From: Coleofasciculus sp. S288
GTDB lineage: Bacteria; Cyanobacteriota; Cyanobacteriia; Cyanobacteriales; Coleofasciculaceae
DNA: 6,655 nt
Direction of reading: 5' to 3'
NCBI GenBank assembly: GCA_020216575.1
Contig: JAIUYC010000222.1
Span: 1 to 6,655, forward strand
The position numbers and the translations under genes were made by a program. The notes beneath the pieces were generated by a model, which was not told the DNA's origin, made no database searches, and worked only from the letters and a program-made list of their open reading frames with translations. Each line of letters starts with the position of its first letter. Positions within the stretch are counted from its first letter, which is position 1. Positions 1-5,993 of this stretch are shown piece after piece.

Positions 1-454
1 AACCTAAGTCCGTATCAAAAATGACGTAAGTAGGAATTTGTAAAATGCGCTCGTAAAACCACATTTTCCCATAAGGATAAGTGGGTCTAACCGAATATTC
101 CCCTGCATCCGTTTCTGACAAAAACTCCATCACTACGGCAGGGACATCCCCTTCTGTGTGAGGAGTATAACTACGGCGAATCACTCCCTCCGCTACAGGA
201 AAGACATGGGGAACATAGAGCCAGTCAGAGGCTTTGACGACGATTTTCCCATTAACCTTAGCACACAAACCAAAGTTAGAAGCAATTAACATCGAGTCAG
301 TAATAAATCCGTGATTATCCAATGCCTCCGTCAAAGCAGCAGCCAGAAAAGGTTGATTAATATTTTCCACCGGGTCATCGGGTAAAACAAAATCTGCGGG
401 TAATTTTTCCCAGGTAACATTATATTTCTGGGGTGGAGCAATTATCTGAGTCAT
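1..454 (-). CDS. Uma2 family (DUF820) putative restriction-endonuclease-like protein, C-terminus cut by window edge
   Basis: Reading leftward from an ATG at 454, 151 codons stay open and run off the window, so the C-terminal end is missing. The protein begins MTQIIAPPQKYNVTWEKLP. It carries the Uma2 core: SDWLYVP (76-82), IRRSYTPHTEGDVPAVVMEFLSE (92-114), GEYSVRPTYPYGK (118-130), FYE (133-135) and TYVIFD (142-147). In this family the fold is PD-(D/E)XK nuclease-like; by analogy D77, E110 and K130 would be the metal/catalytic positions, which I infer from motif alignment by eye. Uma2 genes occur in large, often dispersed paralogous sets in cyanobacteria, and their cellular role is not established. 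The Shine-Dalgarno match is weak (AAGG, about 13 bases before the ATG). It lies downstream of leuS on the same strand, but a hairpin repeat in the 138-bp gap argues against simple co-transcription. Family call is confident; function is not. Confidence 0.88.
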   Translation of the reverse strand, partial: MTQIIAPPQKYNVTWEKLPADFVLPDDPVENINQPFLAAALTEALDNHGFITDSMLIASNFGLCAKVNGKIVVKASDWLYVPHVFPVAEGVIRRSYTPHTEGDVPAVVMEFLSETDAGEYSVRPTYPYGKMWFYERILQIPTYVIFDTDLG

Positions 455-526
455 AGTTTTCTGGCTGCCTTGCAATCTCTTTTTCTATGCTAGATCTTAA
501 TGGGTTGTAAGCTGTTTCTAAACAAA

Positions 527-551
527 GTAGGGTAGGCATTGCCCACCCTAC
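527..551 (-). terminator. Hairpin repeat downstream of leuS, possible terminator
   Basis: This is a 25-base near-perfect inverted repeat with 11-base arms and a 3-base loop. Read on the minus strand the left arm is GTAGGGTGGGC and the right arm GCCTACCCTAC; the one non-Watson-Crick position is a G-U wobble in minus-strand RNA but an A-C mismatch in plus-strand RNA. The hairpin starts 41 bases after the leuS stop and is followed on the minus strand by TTTGTTTAG, so it could terminate leuS transcripts. The GTAGGGTGGGC core also resembles a hairpin repeat that I recall as widespread in cyanobacterial spacers, so it may be a mobile or dispersed repeat that doubles as a terminator. Confidence 0.5.
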
Positions 552-570
552 ACAAGTGAATTTTACGGGA

Positions 571-578
571 GCGATCGC
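571..578. repeat. HIP1 octamer GCGATCGC (intergenic copy)
   Basis: This is a perfect HIP1 palindrome in the leuS-Uma2 spacer. Seven more perfect copies lie inside genes, at 1487, 3494, 3644, 4537, 4894, 6147 and 6370 (first base of each). Such over-representation is a known signature of many cyanobacterial genomes. Confidence 0.9.
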
Positions 579-592
579 ATTCCTCCTCTCGT

Positions 593-3160
593 TCAACCCA
601 CCACAAAATTCACCAATTTTCCAGGTACAACAATTACCTTTTTAATCTCCTTACCCTCGATAAAACGCTGGGCAACTTCCGATTCACGGGCATACTTTTC
701 CAAAGCATTGCGGTCAGAATCAGCGGGTACGGTTATTGTGCCGCGAGTCTTGCCCAAGACTTGAATCACTAATGTAATTTCATCAGCAACTAAAGCGGTT
801 GGATCAGCCTTAGGCCAAGCTTCAGTGTGGACTGACTCTGTATGACCCGTATTCTGCCACAACTCCTCGGCAACATGAGGCGCAAATGGAGCCAAAAGCC
901 GGATTAAGGTTTCAATCCCTTCTGCATACACCGGTGAATCTTTAGCGCTGGTATCACCAAGGGCATTACTCAGTTTCATCAATTCTGAAACCGCCGTATT
1001 CAACTGGTACTCGCCCTCTAAATCTTCAGTAATTTCCTTGATGGCAATGTGAATTGCTCGCCGCAAGTCTTTTTCAGCTTTGGTCAAATTACCCGTCACT
1101 GGGGCAGAAAGTTTTGCACTTCCAGACTCTACAAAATCCACAACCAGACGCCAGACCCGATTCAGGAAGCGGAATTGTCCTTCCACGTCGGCATCGTCCC
1201 ATTCCAAATCTTTTTCGGGCGGTGCTTTGAAGAGAATGAACATGCGGGCGGTATCTGCCCCATACTTGTTAATTACTTCCTCCGGCGCGACGCCGTTGTA
1301 CTTGGATTTGGACATGGTTTTGTAGGAGACTTCCAGCTTTTCACCCGTTTCGGGGTCTTTGGGGTCAGCAGGGTCTACCAAGGCAGAGGGAATGTATTTC
1401 CCAGTAGTAGGATTGATGTAAGTTAAGCCCTGAACCATGCCTTGAGTTAACAGGCGTTGGAAGGGTTCGTCAAAGTTAAGGAGCTCGCGATCGCGCAATA
1501 CTTTGGTAAAGAACCGCGAGTACAATAAGTGCAAAATCGCGTGTTCGATCCCACCCACATACTGATCCACAGGCATCCAGTCATTCGTCTTGGCAGGGTC
1601 AAAGACTTGAGACTCATTCTTCGCGTCGGGGAAGCGCAAGAAATACCACGAGGAATCAATAAACGTATCCATCGTATCGGTTTCTCGCTTCGCTGAAGTA
1701 CCGCACGTCGGACAAGGCACATCCGCCCACCCCTGAAGTTGAGCTAAGGAAGGAACGCGGCCTCCTGTAAAATCCACATCTTCCGGCAACAGTACAGGCA
1801 AATCTTTTTCCGGCACCGGCACTATCCCGCAGTTCGGGCAGTGAATCACAGGAATCGGCGCACCCCAGTACCGTTGCCGTGAGATTAACCAATCCCGGAG
1901 GCGATACTGAATTCGCGCTTTCCCCCATCCCTGTTTTTCTGCATACTTGATAATTTCTTTTTTCGCCTGTGTGGACTCCATCCCGTTGAATAGGTCAGAA
2001 TTCACCACAATACCAGGGTCAGTGTAAGCCTGCTTGGGGGCAGCCTTCACGTCTGCGGCATCAGCAGGCACAATCACGACTTGGATGGGCAAATTCTGTT
2101 CTGTTGCAAATTGAAAGTCCCGCGTGTCGTGGGCAGGAACACCCATTACTGCGCCAGTACCGTACTCATACAACACGTAGTCAGCAATCCAGATGGGAAT
2201 TTCTTCCCCAGTGAACGGATTAATTGCCTTGCCACCAGTAGGGATACCGCGTTTCGGCTTATCCTCAGCCGTGCGTTCGAGTTCGCTTTCTGCTGAGACT
2301 TCTTTAATAAAGGCATCAACTGCCGCTTTCTGGTCTGCGGTAGTTACTTTTGGCGTCAAGGGATGTTCGGGTGCCAAGACTACATAGGTGACGCCATAAA
2401 CCGTATCTGGGCGAGTTGTGAATACACCAATTTTTTCATCCAATCCGACAACAGGAAATTCCAAATAGGCACCAACGGATTTACCAATCCAGTTTGCTTG
2501 CATCAGCTTCACTCGTTCCGGCCAACCTGTCAACTTGTCGAGGTCATTGAGCAATTCCTCAGCATAGTCGGTAATCTTGAAGAACCACTGCCGCAACAGT
2601 TTGCGCTCGACTTTAGCACCGGAACGCCAAGAGCGACCTTCGCTATCAACCTGTTCGTTTGCCAACACGGTTTGGTCGATAGGGTCCCAGTTCACGGCTG
2701 CTTCTTTTTGATACGCTAGTCCAGCCTGGAGAAATTGCAAGAAAATCCATTGTGTCCACTTGTAATAGTCAGGGGAACAGGTGGCGAGTTCGCAATTCCA
2801 GTCGTAGGAAAGCCCTAACCGTTTTAACTCAGACCGCATCTGAGCAATGTTTTGGTAAGTCCACTTTGCCGGATGAATTCCGCGTTGAATTGCCGCATTT
2901 TCCGCAGGCAAACCAAACGCATCCCAACCCATTGGGTGTAGCACTCGATAGCCCTGCATCCGGCGAACCCTGGCAATCACATCGGTAATTGTATAGTTGC
3001 GGACGTGACCCATGTGCAGGTTGCCCGATGGATAGGGGAACATCGATAGGGCATAGAATTTGGGCTTGTCAGTTTCTGTAGAGATTTGGTATAAGCCTTT
3101 GTCTGCCCAAATCTGTTGCCACTTTTCCTCGATCGCTGCTGGGTTGTAACGGGACTCCAC
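593..3160 (-). CDS. leuS: Leucyl-tRNA synthetase (LeuRS)
   Basis: This 855-residue cytoplasmic class I aminoacyl-tRNA synthetase attaches leucine to tRNA-Leu using ATP; its length matches bacterial LeuRS (about 860). The HIGH signature is HMGH (49-52) in [17 protein letters not shown]. The CP1 editing domain, which clears mischarged tRNA, spans roughly 224-418 and has its threonine-rich TTRPDT (248-253) and [16 protein letters not shown] (334-349) with the key Asp at 345. [11 protein letters not shown] (423-433) precedes a Cys-pair zinc ribbon, CPNCG (441-445) and CPTCG (483-487). The KMSKS loop reads TMSKS (615-619). The anticodon-binding and C-terminal domains follow. The usual cysteines of the N-terminal ZN-1 knuckle are replaced (VNWDP, GRSWRSG around 157-181), as in some other bacteria. 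The start is GTG, supported by AGGAG nine bases upstream and by the family-typical [14 protein letters not shown]. It appears monocistronic. Confidence 0.98.
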   Translation of the reverse strand: MESRYNPAAIEEKWQQIWADKGLYQISTETDKPKFYALSMFPYPSGNLHMGHVRNYTITDVIARVRRMQGYRVLHPMGWDAFGLPAENAAIQRGIHPAKWTYQNIAQMRSELKRLGLSYDWNCELATCSPDYYKWTQWIFLQFLQAGLAYQKEAAVNWDPIDQTVLANEQVDSEGRSWRSGAKVERKLLRQWFFKITDYAEELLNDLDKLTGWPERVKLMQANWIGKSVGAYLEFPVVGLDEKIGVFTTRPDTVYGVTYVVLAPEHPLTPKVTTADQKAAVDAFIKEVSAESELERTAEDKPKRGIPTGGKAINPFTGEEIPIWIADYVLYEYGTGAVMGVPAHDTRDFQFATEQNLPIQVVIVPADAADVKAAPKQAYTDPGIVVNSDLFNGMESTQAKKEIIKYAEKQGWGKARIQYRLRDWLISRQRYWGAPIPVIHCPNCGIVPVPEKDLPVLLPEDVDFTGGRVPSLAQLQGWADVPCPTCGTSAKRETDTMDTFIDSSWYFLRFPDAKNESQVFDPAKTNDWMPVDQYVGGIEHAILHLLYSRFFTKVLRDRELLNFDEPFQRLLTQGMVQGLTYINPTTGKYIPSALVDPADPKDPETGEKLEVSYKTMSKSKYNGVAPEEVINKYGADTARMFILFKAPPEKDLEWDDADVEGQFRFLNRVWRLVVDFVESGSAKLSAPVTGNLTKAEKDLRRAIHIAIKEITEDLEGEYQLNTAVSELMKLSNALGDTSAKDSPVYAEGIETLIRLLAPFAPHVAEELWQNTGHTESVHTEAWPKADPTALVADEITLVIQVLGKTRGTITVPADSDRNALEKYARESEVAQRFIEGKEIKKVIVVPGKLVNFVVG

Positions 3161-3312
3161 AGTAATGCTCCTACTGGACGTTATAAGCGCTCTGTTTCAG
3201 TATTCTGACATATACCCGATTTAGAATTGGGTCTTGATACCGAGTTGCGTTCTCCAACCTAATTTTCAGAGCAATCTCTCACCTATCAGGGGAAAAGCTG
3301 ACAGCTAGAGAA

Positions 3313-3330
3313 TTACACTTTAAAGTGCAA
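3313..3330. promoter_or_regulatory. Palindrome in the leuS / cyclotransferase divergent spacer, possible operator
   Basis: CACTTTAAAGTG (3316-3327) is a perfect 12-bp palindrome, extended by TT and AA outside one unpaired base on each side (TTnCACTTTAAAGTGnAA). It lies 44 bp before the plus-strand ATG and about 150 bp upstream of the leuS GTG. Its size and symmetry fit a dimeric repressor or activator site, but I do not recognise the binding protein. An AT-rich palindrome of this length can also arise by chance. Confidence 0.35.
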
Positions 3331-3355
3331 CGGCGCGTGAATATTAGCTAGAAAA

Positions 3356-3361
3356 TATACT
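3356..3361 (+). promoter_or_regulatory. Possible -10 element (TATACT) for the cyclotransferase gene
   Basis: TATACT matches the sigma-70 -10 consensus at five of six positions. There is no good -35 hexamer 16-18 bases upstream. If real, transcription would begin near 3368, only a few bases before the ATG at 3374, giving a nearly leaderless mRNA. This would fit the lack of a Shine-Dalgarno sequence there. Confidence 0.3.
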
Positions 3362-3373
3362 ACATATTGTATT

Positions 3374-3817
3374 ATGGTTTTGTCGGATGAGCAAACATTG
3401 AATCGCTTAAACGTTTTTGTCTACGGTACTCTCAAGCCAGGGGAAGTTAATTACAAACGCTACTGTGAGGGTAAAGTTATAGAGGAGCAAAGAGCGATCG
3501 CCTACGGTCAACTATTTGACCTGCCCCTTGGCTATCCCGCCATGACTTCTGGAGAACGTCCAGTTCAGGGGTGTTTGCTAACTTTCGCTGACCCATCCAT
3601 TTTAAGTAGTCTGGATGAGCTAGAGGATTATGACCCTCAACGAGCGATCGCGGAAAATGAATATTACCGAGAGCAAATTGAAATTTATAATCTAGCAGGA
3701 CAAACACTAGGGATTGCCTGGGTTTACTTGATGGCATTCGAGCAAGTGCAGCGATGGGAAGGCATCTTGATTCCCTCGGGGTTGTGGAGTGGCTGCGTTG
3801 ATACTCTTACTCGGTAA
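3374..3817 (+). CDS. Gamma-glutamylcyclotransferase-like (AIG2/GGCT fold) protein
   Basis: The 147-residue protein has the small beta-barrel GGCT/AIG2-like fold. VFVYGTLKPGE (14-24) is the family's glycine-rich substrate-binding loop, GYPA (53-56) and VQGCLLTF (64-71) follow, and LDELEDY (80-86) corresponds to the LDxxE motif, with E84 as the expected general acid/base. Characterised relatives cyclise gamma-glutamyl-amines or peptides to release 5-oxoproline, or act in antibiotic biosynthesis; the actual substrate here cannot be told from sequence. There is no signal peptide, so it is probably cytosolic. Length is normal for the family and the gene ends in a double stop (TAATAA). It is divergent from leuS and convergent with the anti-sigma gene. 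The ATG has no clear Shine-Dalgarno sequence, but the conserved VYGTL motif close behind it supports this start. It contains two HIP1 octamers. Confidence 0.88.
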   Translation: MVLSDEQTLNRLNVFVYGTLKPGEVNYKRYCEGKVIEEQRAIAYGQLFDLPLGYPAMTSGERPVQGCLLTFADPSILSSLDELEDYDPQRAIAENEYYREQIEIYNLAGQTLGIAWVYLMAFEQVQRWEGILIPSGLWSGCVDTLTR

Positions 3818-3923
3818 TAAATAATTTACCTACCCGGGCGATTGTTGGATAGGGTGGGTTTGATTATTCAGTTATCAATTATAGCAGTTTTCAATCTAGT
3901 GAGGCACAGAGTTGCTAGTTTTG

Positions 3924-3937
3924 GGGCATAGGGCATA
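3924..3937. repeat. Two tandem copies of heptamer GGGCATA
   Basis: GGGCATA occurs twice in direct succession in the 251-bp spacer between convergent genes. Two copies alone are weak evidence, but similar heptamer runs are common in cyanobacterial spacers. Nearby, GGGTG-TACCT-CACCC (3951-3965) can form a five-pair hairpin. Confidence 0.4.
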
Positions 3938-4001
3938 GTAAATGCAATTAGGGTGTACCTCACCCCTTGGAGAAACGCTATAGTCAAAAATCATTGCTAA
4001 A

Positions 4002-4046
4002 CCAGCCCCTACAAAATAATGATTAACAGTTACAGGTAGGGGCTGG
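4002..4046. terminator. Hairpin between convergent genes, possible bidirectional terminator
   Basis: CCAGCCCCTAC (4002-4012) and GTAGGGGCTGG (4036-4046) are a perfect 11-bp inverted repeat with a 23-base loop. On the plus strand a run of six T (4057-4062) follows after about ten bases. On the minus strand the stem is followed by TTTAG and then ATTTTTG. It sits between the cyclotransferase end (3817) and the anti-sigma end (4069), where a shared terminator would be expected. The long loop and the offset T-run make it an imperfect intrinsic terminator. Confidence 0.5.
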
Positions 4047-4068
4047 GGGCGAAATGTTTTTTATTCAC

Positions 4069-4614
4069 TTAATTCAGTCGATTGTTGTAGGTATCTTGAC
4101 CTACCGATGGCTGCTCCACGGAGTCGTCGGAAGGAACCACAGCTGCCTTGGGAATTTCGATCAGGGGTCGGCTGACAATGATCATTGACTCCGCCGCTTC
4201 CTCTTGTTTCGGAGTTTGAGCTAACTGAGGTATCAATGAGCGACTCCCCGGGAGAACTCCCGACAAGGCACTGACAAACAGAGCAGCGATTGCCGCTCCC
4301 CCCCAGATAACAGTTCGCTGCGTTCGGCGGCGGTCTATGCGATGGAAAACCTCCTGCACTAATTCTTGAGAAGATTGCTCCCTGGGTGGTCCCGGTAGTC
4401 TTTGTGTTTCCTGGCGCAGCCTGAGAAGTCGGGCGTGCAGGCGCTGCATGTTTGGGTCAGTTGCCAACCACTCTTGCACCTGATACCGCTCTTGAGCTGT
4501 CACTTCACCGTCTATGTAGGCACTGAGTAATTCAAAGCGATCGCGCTGTAGGCTATCCATTTCTCTAGCAGCTTCCTGCGTAGAACGTTTACGAGCGTCA
4601 AAATTGGAGGTCAT
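4069..4614 (-). CDS. Single-pass membrane anti-sigma-like protein, zinc-less
   Basis: The 181-residue protein probably restrains the ECF sigma factor encoded just upstream. Residues 27-72 (FELLSAYIDGEVTAQERYQV, then QEWLATDPNMQRLHARL) match the anti-sigma domain pattern LSAYlDGEl..eE...v...L. At the places where the zinc form has HxxxCxxC, this protein has W49, D53 and M56, so it should not bind zinc there. An Arg-rich stretch (91-100) precedes one hydrophobic segment (about 101-121), giving a cytoplasmic N-terminus and a roughly 60-residue Pro/Glu-rich periplasmic tail. The start ATG has AAGG five bases upstream; an internal ATG (M19) is a less supported alternative. The gene lies 110 bp after the sigma gene on the same strand with no terminator visible between them, so an operon is likely. 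If this is the SigG pair, it would be the SapG-type partner. Release by proteolysis is inference from related systems. Confidence 0.82.
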   Translation of the reverse strand: MTSNFDARKRSTQEAAREMDSLQRDRFELLSAYIDGEVTAQERYQVQEWLATDPNMQRLHARLLRLRQETQRLPGPPREQSSQELVQEVFHRIDRRRTQRTVIWGGAAIAALFVSALSGVLPGSRSLIPQLAQTPKQEEAAESMIIVSRPLIEIPKAAVVPSDDSVEQPSVGQDTYNNRLN

Positions 4615-4724
4615 TTTTGCCTTACCACCGAGTCAATAGCAAGCGCTCAATGAAGGATTTTTCTCAACATCCATCATAAACGAATAGCTGCTAAAGGAAT
4701 TTGTTCCTGACAATCAGACGGCAT

Positions 4725-5381
4725 TCAGGCTTCTAGATAAGTTTGGAGCTGAGATTGGAGCCTAGATCTGGCTCTAGCTATTCTTGATTTTACGGTTCCG
4801 AGGGAGACGCCAGTGATTTCAGCGATTTCCTCGTAGGCCATGCCTTCAATTTCTCTTAAGACAATGGTGGTGCGGAACACTTCTGGCAAATCTGCGATCG
4901 CTTCACGCAACTGGTCGTAAAATTCTCGCGTTGTCATGTCCTCTTCAGGACTGGGATTATCTGAGGGCAATTCCCAATCCATGTCACCGTCTTCCATATG
5001 GCGAGGTGCATCCAAGGACAGGGGATTCGCTATCCGCTTGCGCTTGCGCAGCTCATCATAGAACAGATTTGTCGCAATCCGGCTCAACCATCCTTGGAAC
5101 TTGACGGGTTCATTGAGTCGCTTGATATTCCGGTACACTCGAATCCAGACTTCTTGCGCTAAGTCTGCCCTATCTTGCCAGTCCGGAGCCAAGTGGTACA
5201 AAATCTTTTCCACATGGGACTGATACCGGCGGAGCAATTCAGCAAAGGCGGTGCGATCGGGACGAATGCCGTCCTGACACCGCAAAATTAAGTCATAGTT
5301 CGAGAGTTTTTCGGGTTGCACCGGTACTTGAGGAGTTGTTACCTCAACCGTTGACCAAGATAAAGGAATCGATTGGCTCAT
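4725..5381 (-). CDS. sigG: ECF-type RNA polymerase sigma factor, SigG-like
   Basis: The 218-residue group IV sigma factor directs RNA polymerase to a stress regulon. Region 2 spans about 44-116, with DLAQEVWIRVYRNI (73-86, region 2.2) and FQGWLSRIATNLFYDELRKR (95-114, regions 2.3-2.4). An acidic linker (128-150) follows. Region 4 spans 155-213 with the helix-turn-helix YEEIAEITGVSLGTVKSRIA (183-202). Regions 1 and 3 are absent, as expected for ECF factors. The sequence fits my memory of cyanobacterial SigG; the family is certain, the subgroup less so. I chose ATG 5381 because MSQSIPLSW looks like the natural N-terminus. The reading frame also continues to a GTG at 5432 that has AGGGG eight bases upstream, which would add 17 residues. 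The strongest Shine-Dalgarno sequence in the leader serves neither start. The membrane anti-sigma-like gene lies downstream. Confidence 0.93.
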   Translation of the reverse strand: MSQSIPLSWSTVEVTTPQVPVQPEKLSNYDLILRCQDGIRPDRTAFAELLRRYQSHVEKILYHLAPDWQDRADLAQEVWIRVYRNIKRLNEPVKFQGWLSRIATNLFYDELRKRKRIANPLSLDAPRHMEDGDMDWELPSDNPSPEEDMTTREFYDQLREAIADLPEVFRTTIVLREIEGMAYEEIAEITGVSLGTVKSRIARARSRLQSQLQTYLEA

Positions 5382-5403
5382 GGATGGAATGGGTGTTAAA
5401 CAT
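5344..5403 (-). CDS. Possible 19-codon leader ORF overlapping the sigma gene start
   Basis: The string GGAGGAAGG lies immediately before an ATG at 5403. That ATG opens a short frame, MFNTHSIHEPIDSFILVNG, which ends at 5344, some 37 bases inside the sigma gene and in a different frame. Ribosomes loading here would pass over the sigma ATG at 5381. It could be a regulatory leader peptide, or the Shine-Dalgarno sequence could serve the sigma gene itself at an unusual distance. There is no sequence conservation evidence available from one genome. Confidence 0.25.
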   Translation of the reverse strand: MFNTHSIHEPIDSFILVNG

Positions 5404-5413
5404 CCTTCCTCCC

Positions 5414-5442
5414 AAAGACACCTGACGTTCACATAGAGTTCC
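5414..5442 (-). promoter_or_regulatory. Possible ECF-type promoter of the sigma operon (GGAACTC-N16-GTCTTT)
   Basis: On the minus strand GGAACTC (5442-5436) is followed after 16 bases by GTCTTT (5419-5414). This resembles the GGAACTT ... GTC/TCTAA pattern and spacing of promoters read by many ECF sigma factors, which often autoregulate. Transcription would start close to 5407, giving a short leader to the ATG at 5381. The same AGGGGAACTC bases can be read as a Shine-Dalgarno for GTG 5432, so the two interpretations compete. Confidence 0.3.
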
Positions 5443-5450
5443 CCTATGGT

Positions 5451-5472
5451 AAAGTAACGATTTGATTACTTT
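5451..5472. promoter_or_regulatory. 22-bp dyad AAAGTAA-N8-TTACTTT upstream of the sigma gene, candidate operator
   Basis: Two perfect 7-bp inverted arms are separated by eight bases. The site begins 70 bp upstream of the sigma ATG and overlaps where a housekeeping promoter would lie (TACCAT, a four-of-six -10 match, follows on the minus strand). The inner GTA and TAC are ten bases apart, so this is not the standard NtcA site (GTA-N8-TAC), though it has similar geometry. The binding factor is unknown. Confidence 0.4.
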
Positions 5473-5816
5473 TTCATTGAGGATTGTTGCACCATGTTGC
5501 TGGCAAGCCAACTATGATTTCTCTTGTGACCCCCAAACAGCATCCCCCGATTGGGTGAATTTTCTAAAGAAGCGAAGAGACTTGTCAGTTGTTGTAATCC
5601 CTACAGCTCTCTTACTATACTTGTTTGGAGTAGGCAAGCCCCTGTCTCATCTGAGATAGATGCTATCTGGGCGTCCCAAGGGTGTTGGAGCGCAAACATT
5701 ACCCCTGTGAAGTCAAAGGTCTATATCATTGGGAGATATCACCCCAATTCTCACCAACCCAGGACTCATCCGGAGAAAGACTGTGCAGGTTTTTAGATTG
5801 GCTCTGTTTTGAAAAT

Positions 5817-5838
5817 AGGGGTCAGGGGTCAGGGGTCA
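5817..5838. repeat. Heptanucleotide tandem repeat (AGGGGTC x3)
   Basis: AGGGGTC occurs three times in perfect succession, ending with an extra A. It is of the short tandemly repeated repetitive (STRR) kind known from heterocystous and other cyanobacteria. It lies in a spacer and its role is unknown. Confidence 0.8.
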
Positions 5839-5897
5839 GCGGAAAGAATTTTCATTCTTTTGTTGTACGTGACAGCGCATGGAGGGCTAGCTTGAAA

Positions 5898-5929
5898 ATA
5901 GCAGGGGGAGCAGGGGAAGCAGGAGAGAG
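5898..5929. repeat. Purine-rich degenerate repeat (GCAGGGGgA-type units)
   Basis: Units of the form GCAGGGGGA, GCAGGGGAA and GCAGGAGAG follow each other on the plus strand, giving a nearly pure purine tract. Similar GGGGAGCAGG runs are common spacer repeats in cyanobacteria. Confidence 0.5.
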
Positions 5930-5954
5930 GAATGTTCATCCGGAGAATATGGGT

Positions 5955-5983
5955 TTGATAGTGTAGAAGTGCCGCCTGCTAAT
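5955..5983 (+). promoter_or_regulatory. Weak sigma-70-like promoter before the L,D-transpeptidase gene
   Basis: TTGATA (5955-5960, five of six matches to the -35 consensus) is followed after 17 bases by GCTAAT (5978-5983, four of six to the -10). A start near 5990 would leave almost no leader before ATG 5994. Weak match; listed as a candidate only. Confidence 0.25.
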
Positions 5984-5993
5984 ACCCAGGATT

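Larger units (their letters stand above)
5382..5993. other. Gene-free region between sigma factor and L,D-transpeptidase
   Basis: No frame here shows a recognisable protein on either strand. The part nearest the sigma gene (to about 5472) holds its putative control elements. The middle (5473-5800) shows only small hairpins, such as TCTCA-TC-TGAGA and GATAG-ATG-CTATC around 5646-5667; I found no tRNA-like or riboswitch-like structure. The right part holds a heptamer repeat and a purine-rich stretch, then the putative start region of the transpeptidase gene. Confidence 0.6.

Noticed and set aside
164..174. ACTCCTCACAC on the minus strand, identical to the conserved motif of the cyanobacterial Yfr1 small RNA.
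   Set aside because: It lies within the Uma2 coding sequence and encodes part of the family-conserved SYTPHTEGD stretch; there is no flanking hairpin pair or terminator typical of Yfr1.
1049..2988. Several open frames of 64-125 codons within leuS, on both strands.
   Set aside because: They are shadows of the leuS coding sequence, with low-complexity or unlikely compositions and no family resemblance.
3477..3737. An 86-codon minus-strand frame opposite the cyclotransferase gene.
   Set aside because: It is antisense to a well-supported gene and shows no domain or start signal.
4701..4713. TTGTTCCTGACAA, a small inverted repeat between the sigma and anti-sigma genes, considered as a terminator.
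   Set aside because: It has only four-base arms and no T-run, so it should not separate the two genes transcriptionally.
5451..5472. NtcA binding site reading of the dyad upstream of the sigma gene.
   Set aside because: GTA and TAC are ten bases apart rather than eight, and no -10 box lies at the distance usual for NtcA-activated promoters. It is kept only as an unassigned dyad.
5462..5966. Three overlapping plus-strand open frames of 65-94 codons between the sigma factor and the transpeptidase.
   Set aside because: They have no recognisable domain, no convincing Shine-Dalgarno, and the longest reads through the AGGGGTC and purine-rich repeats. They look like chance open frames.
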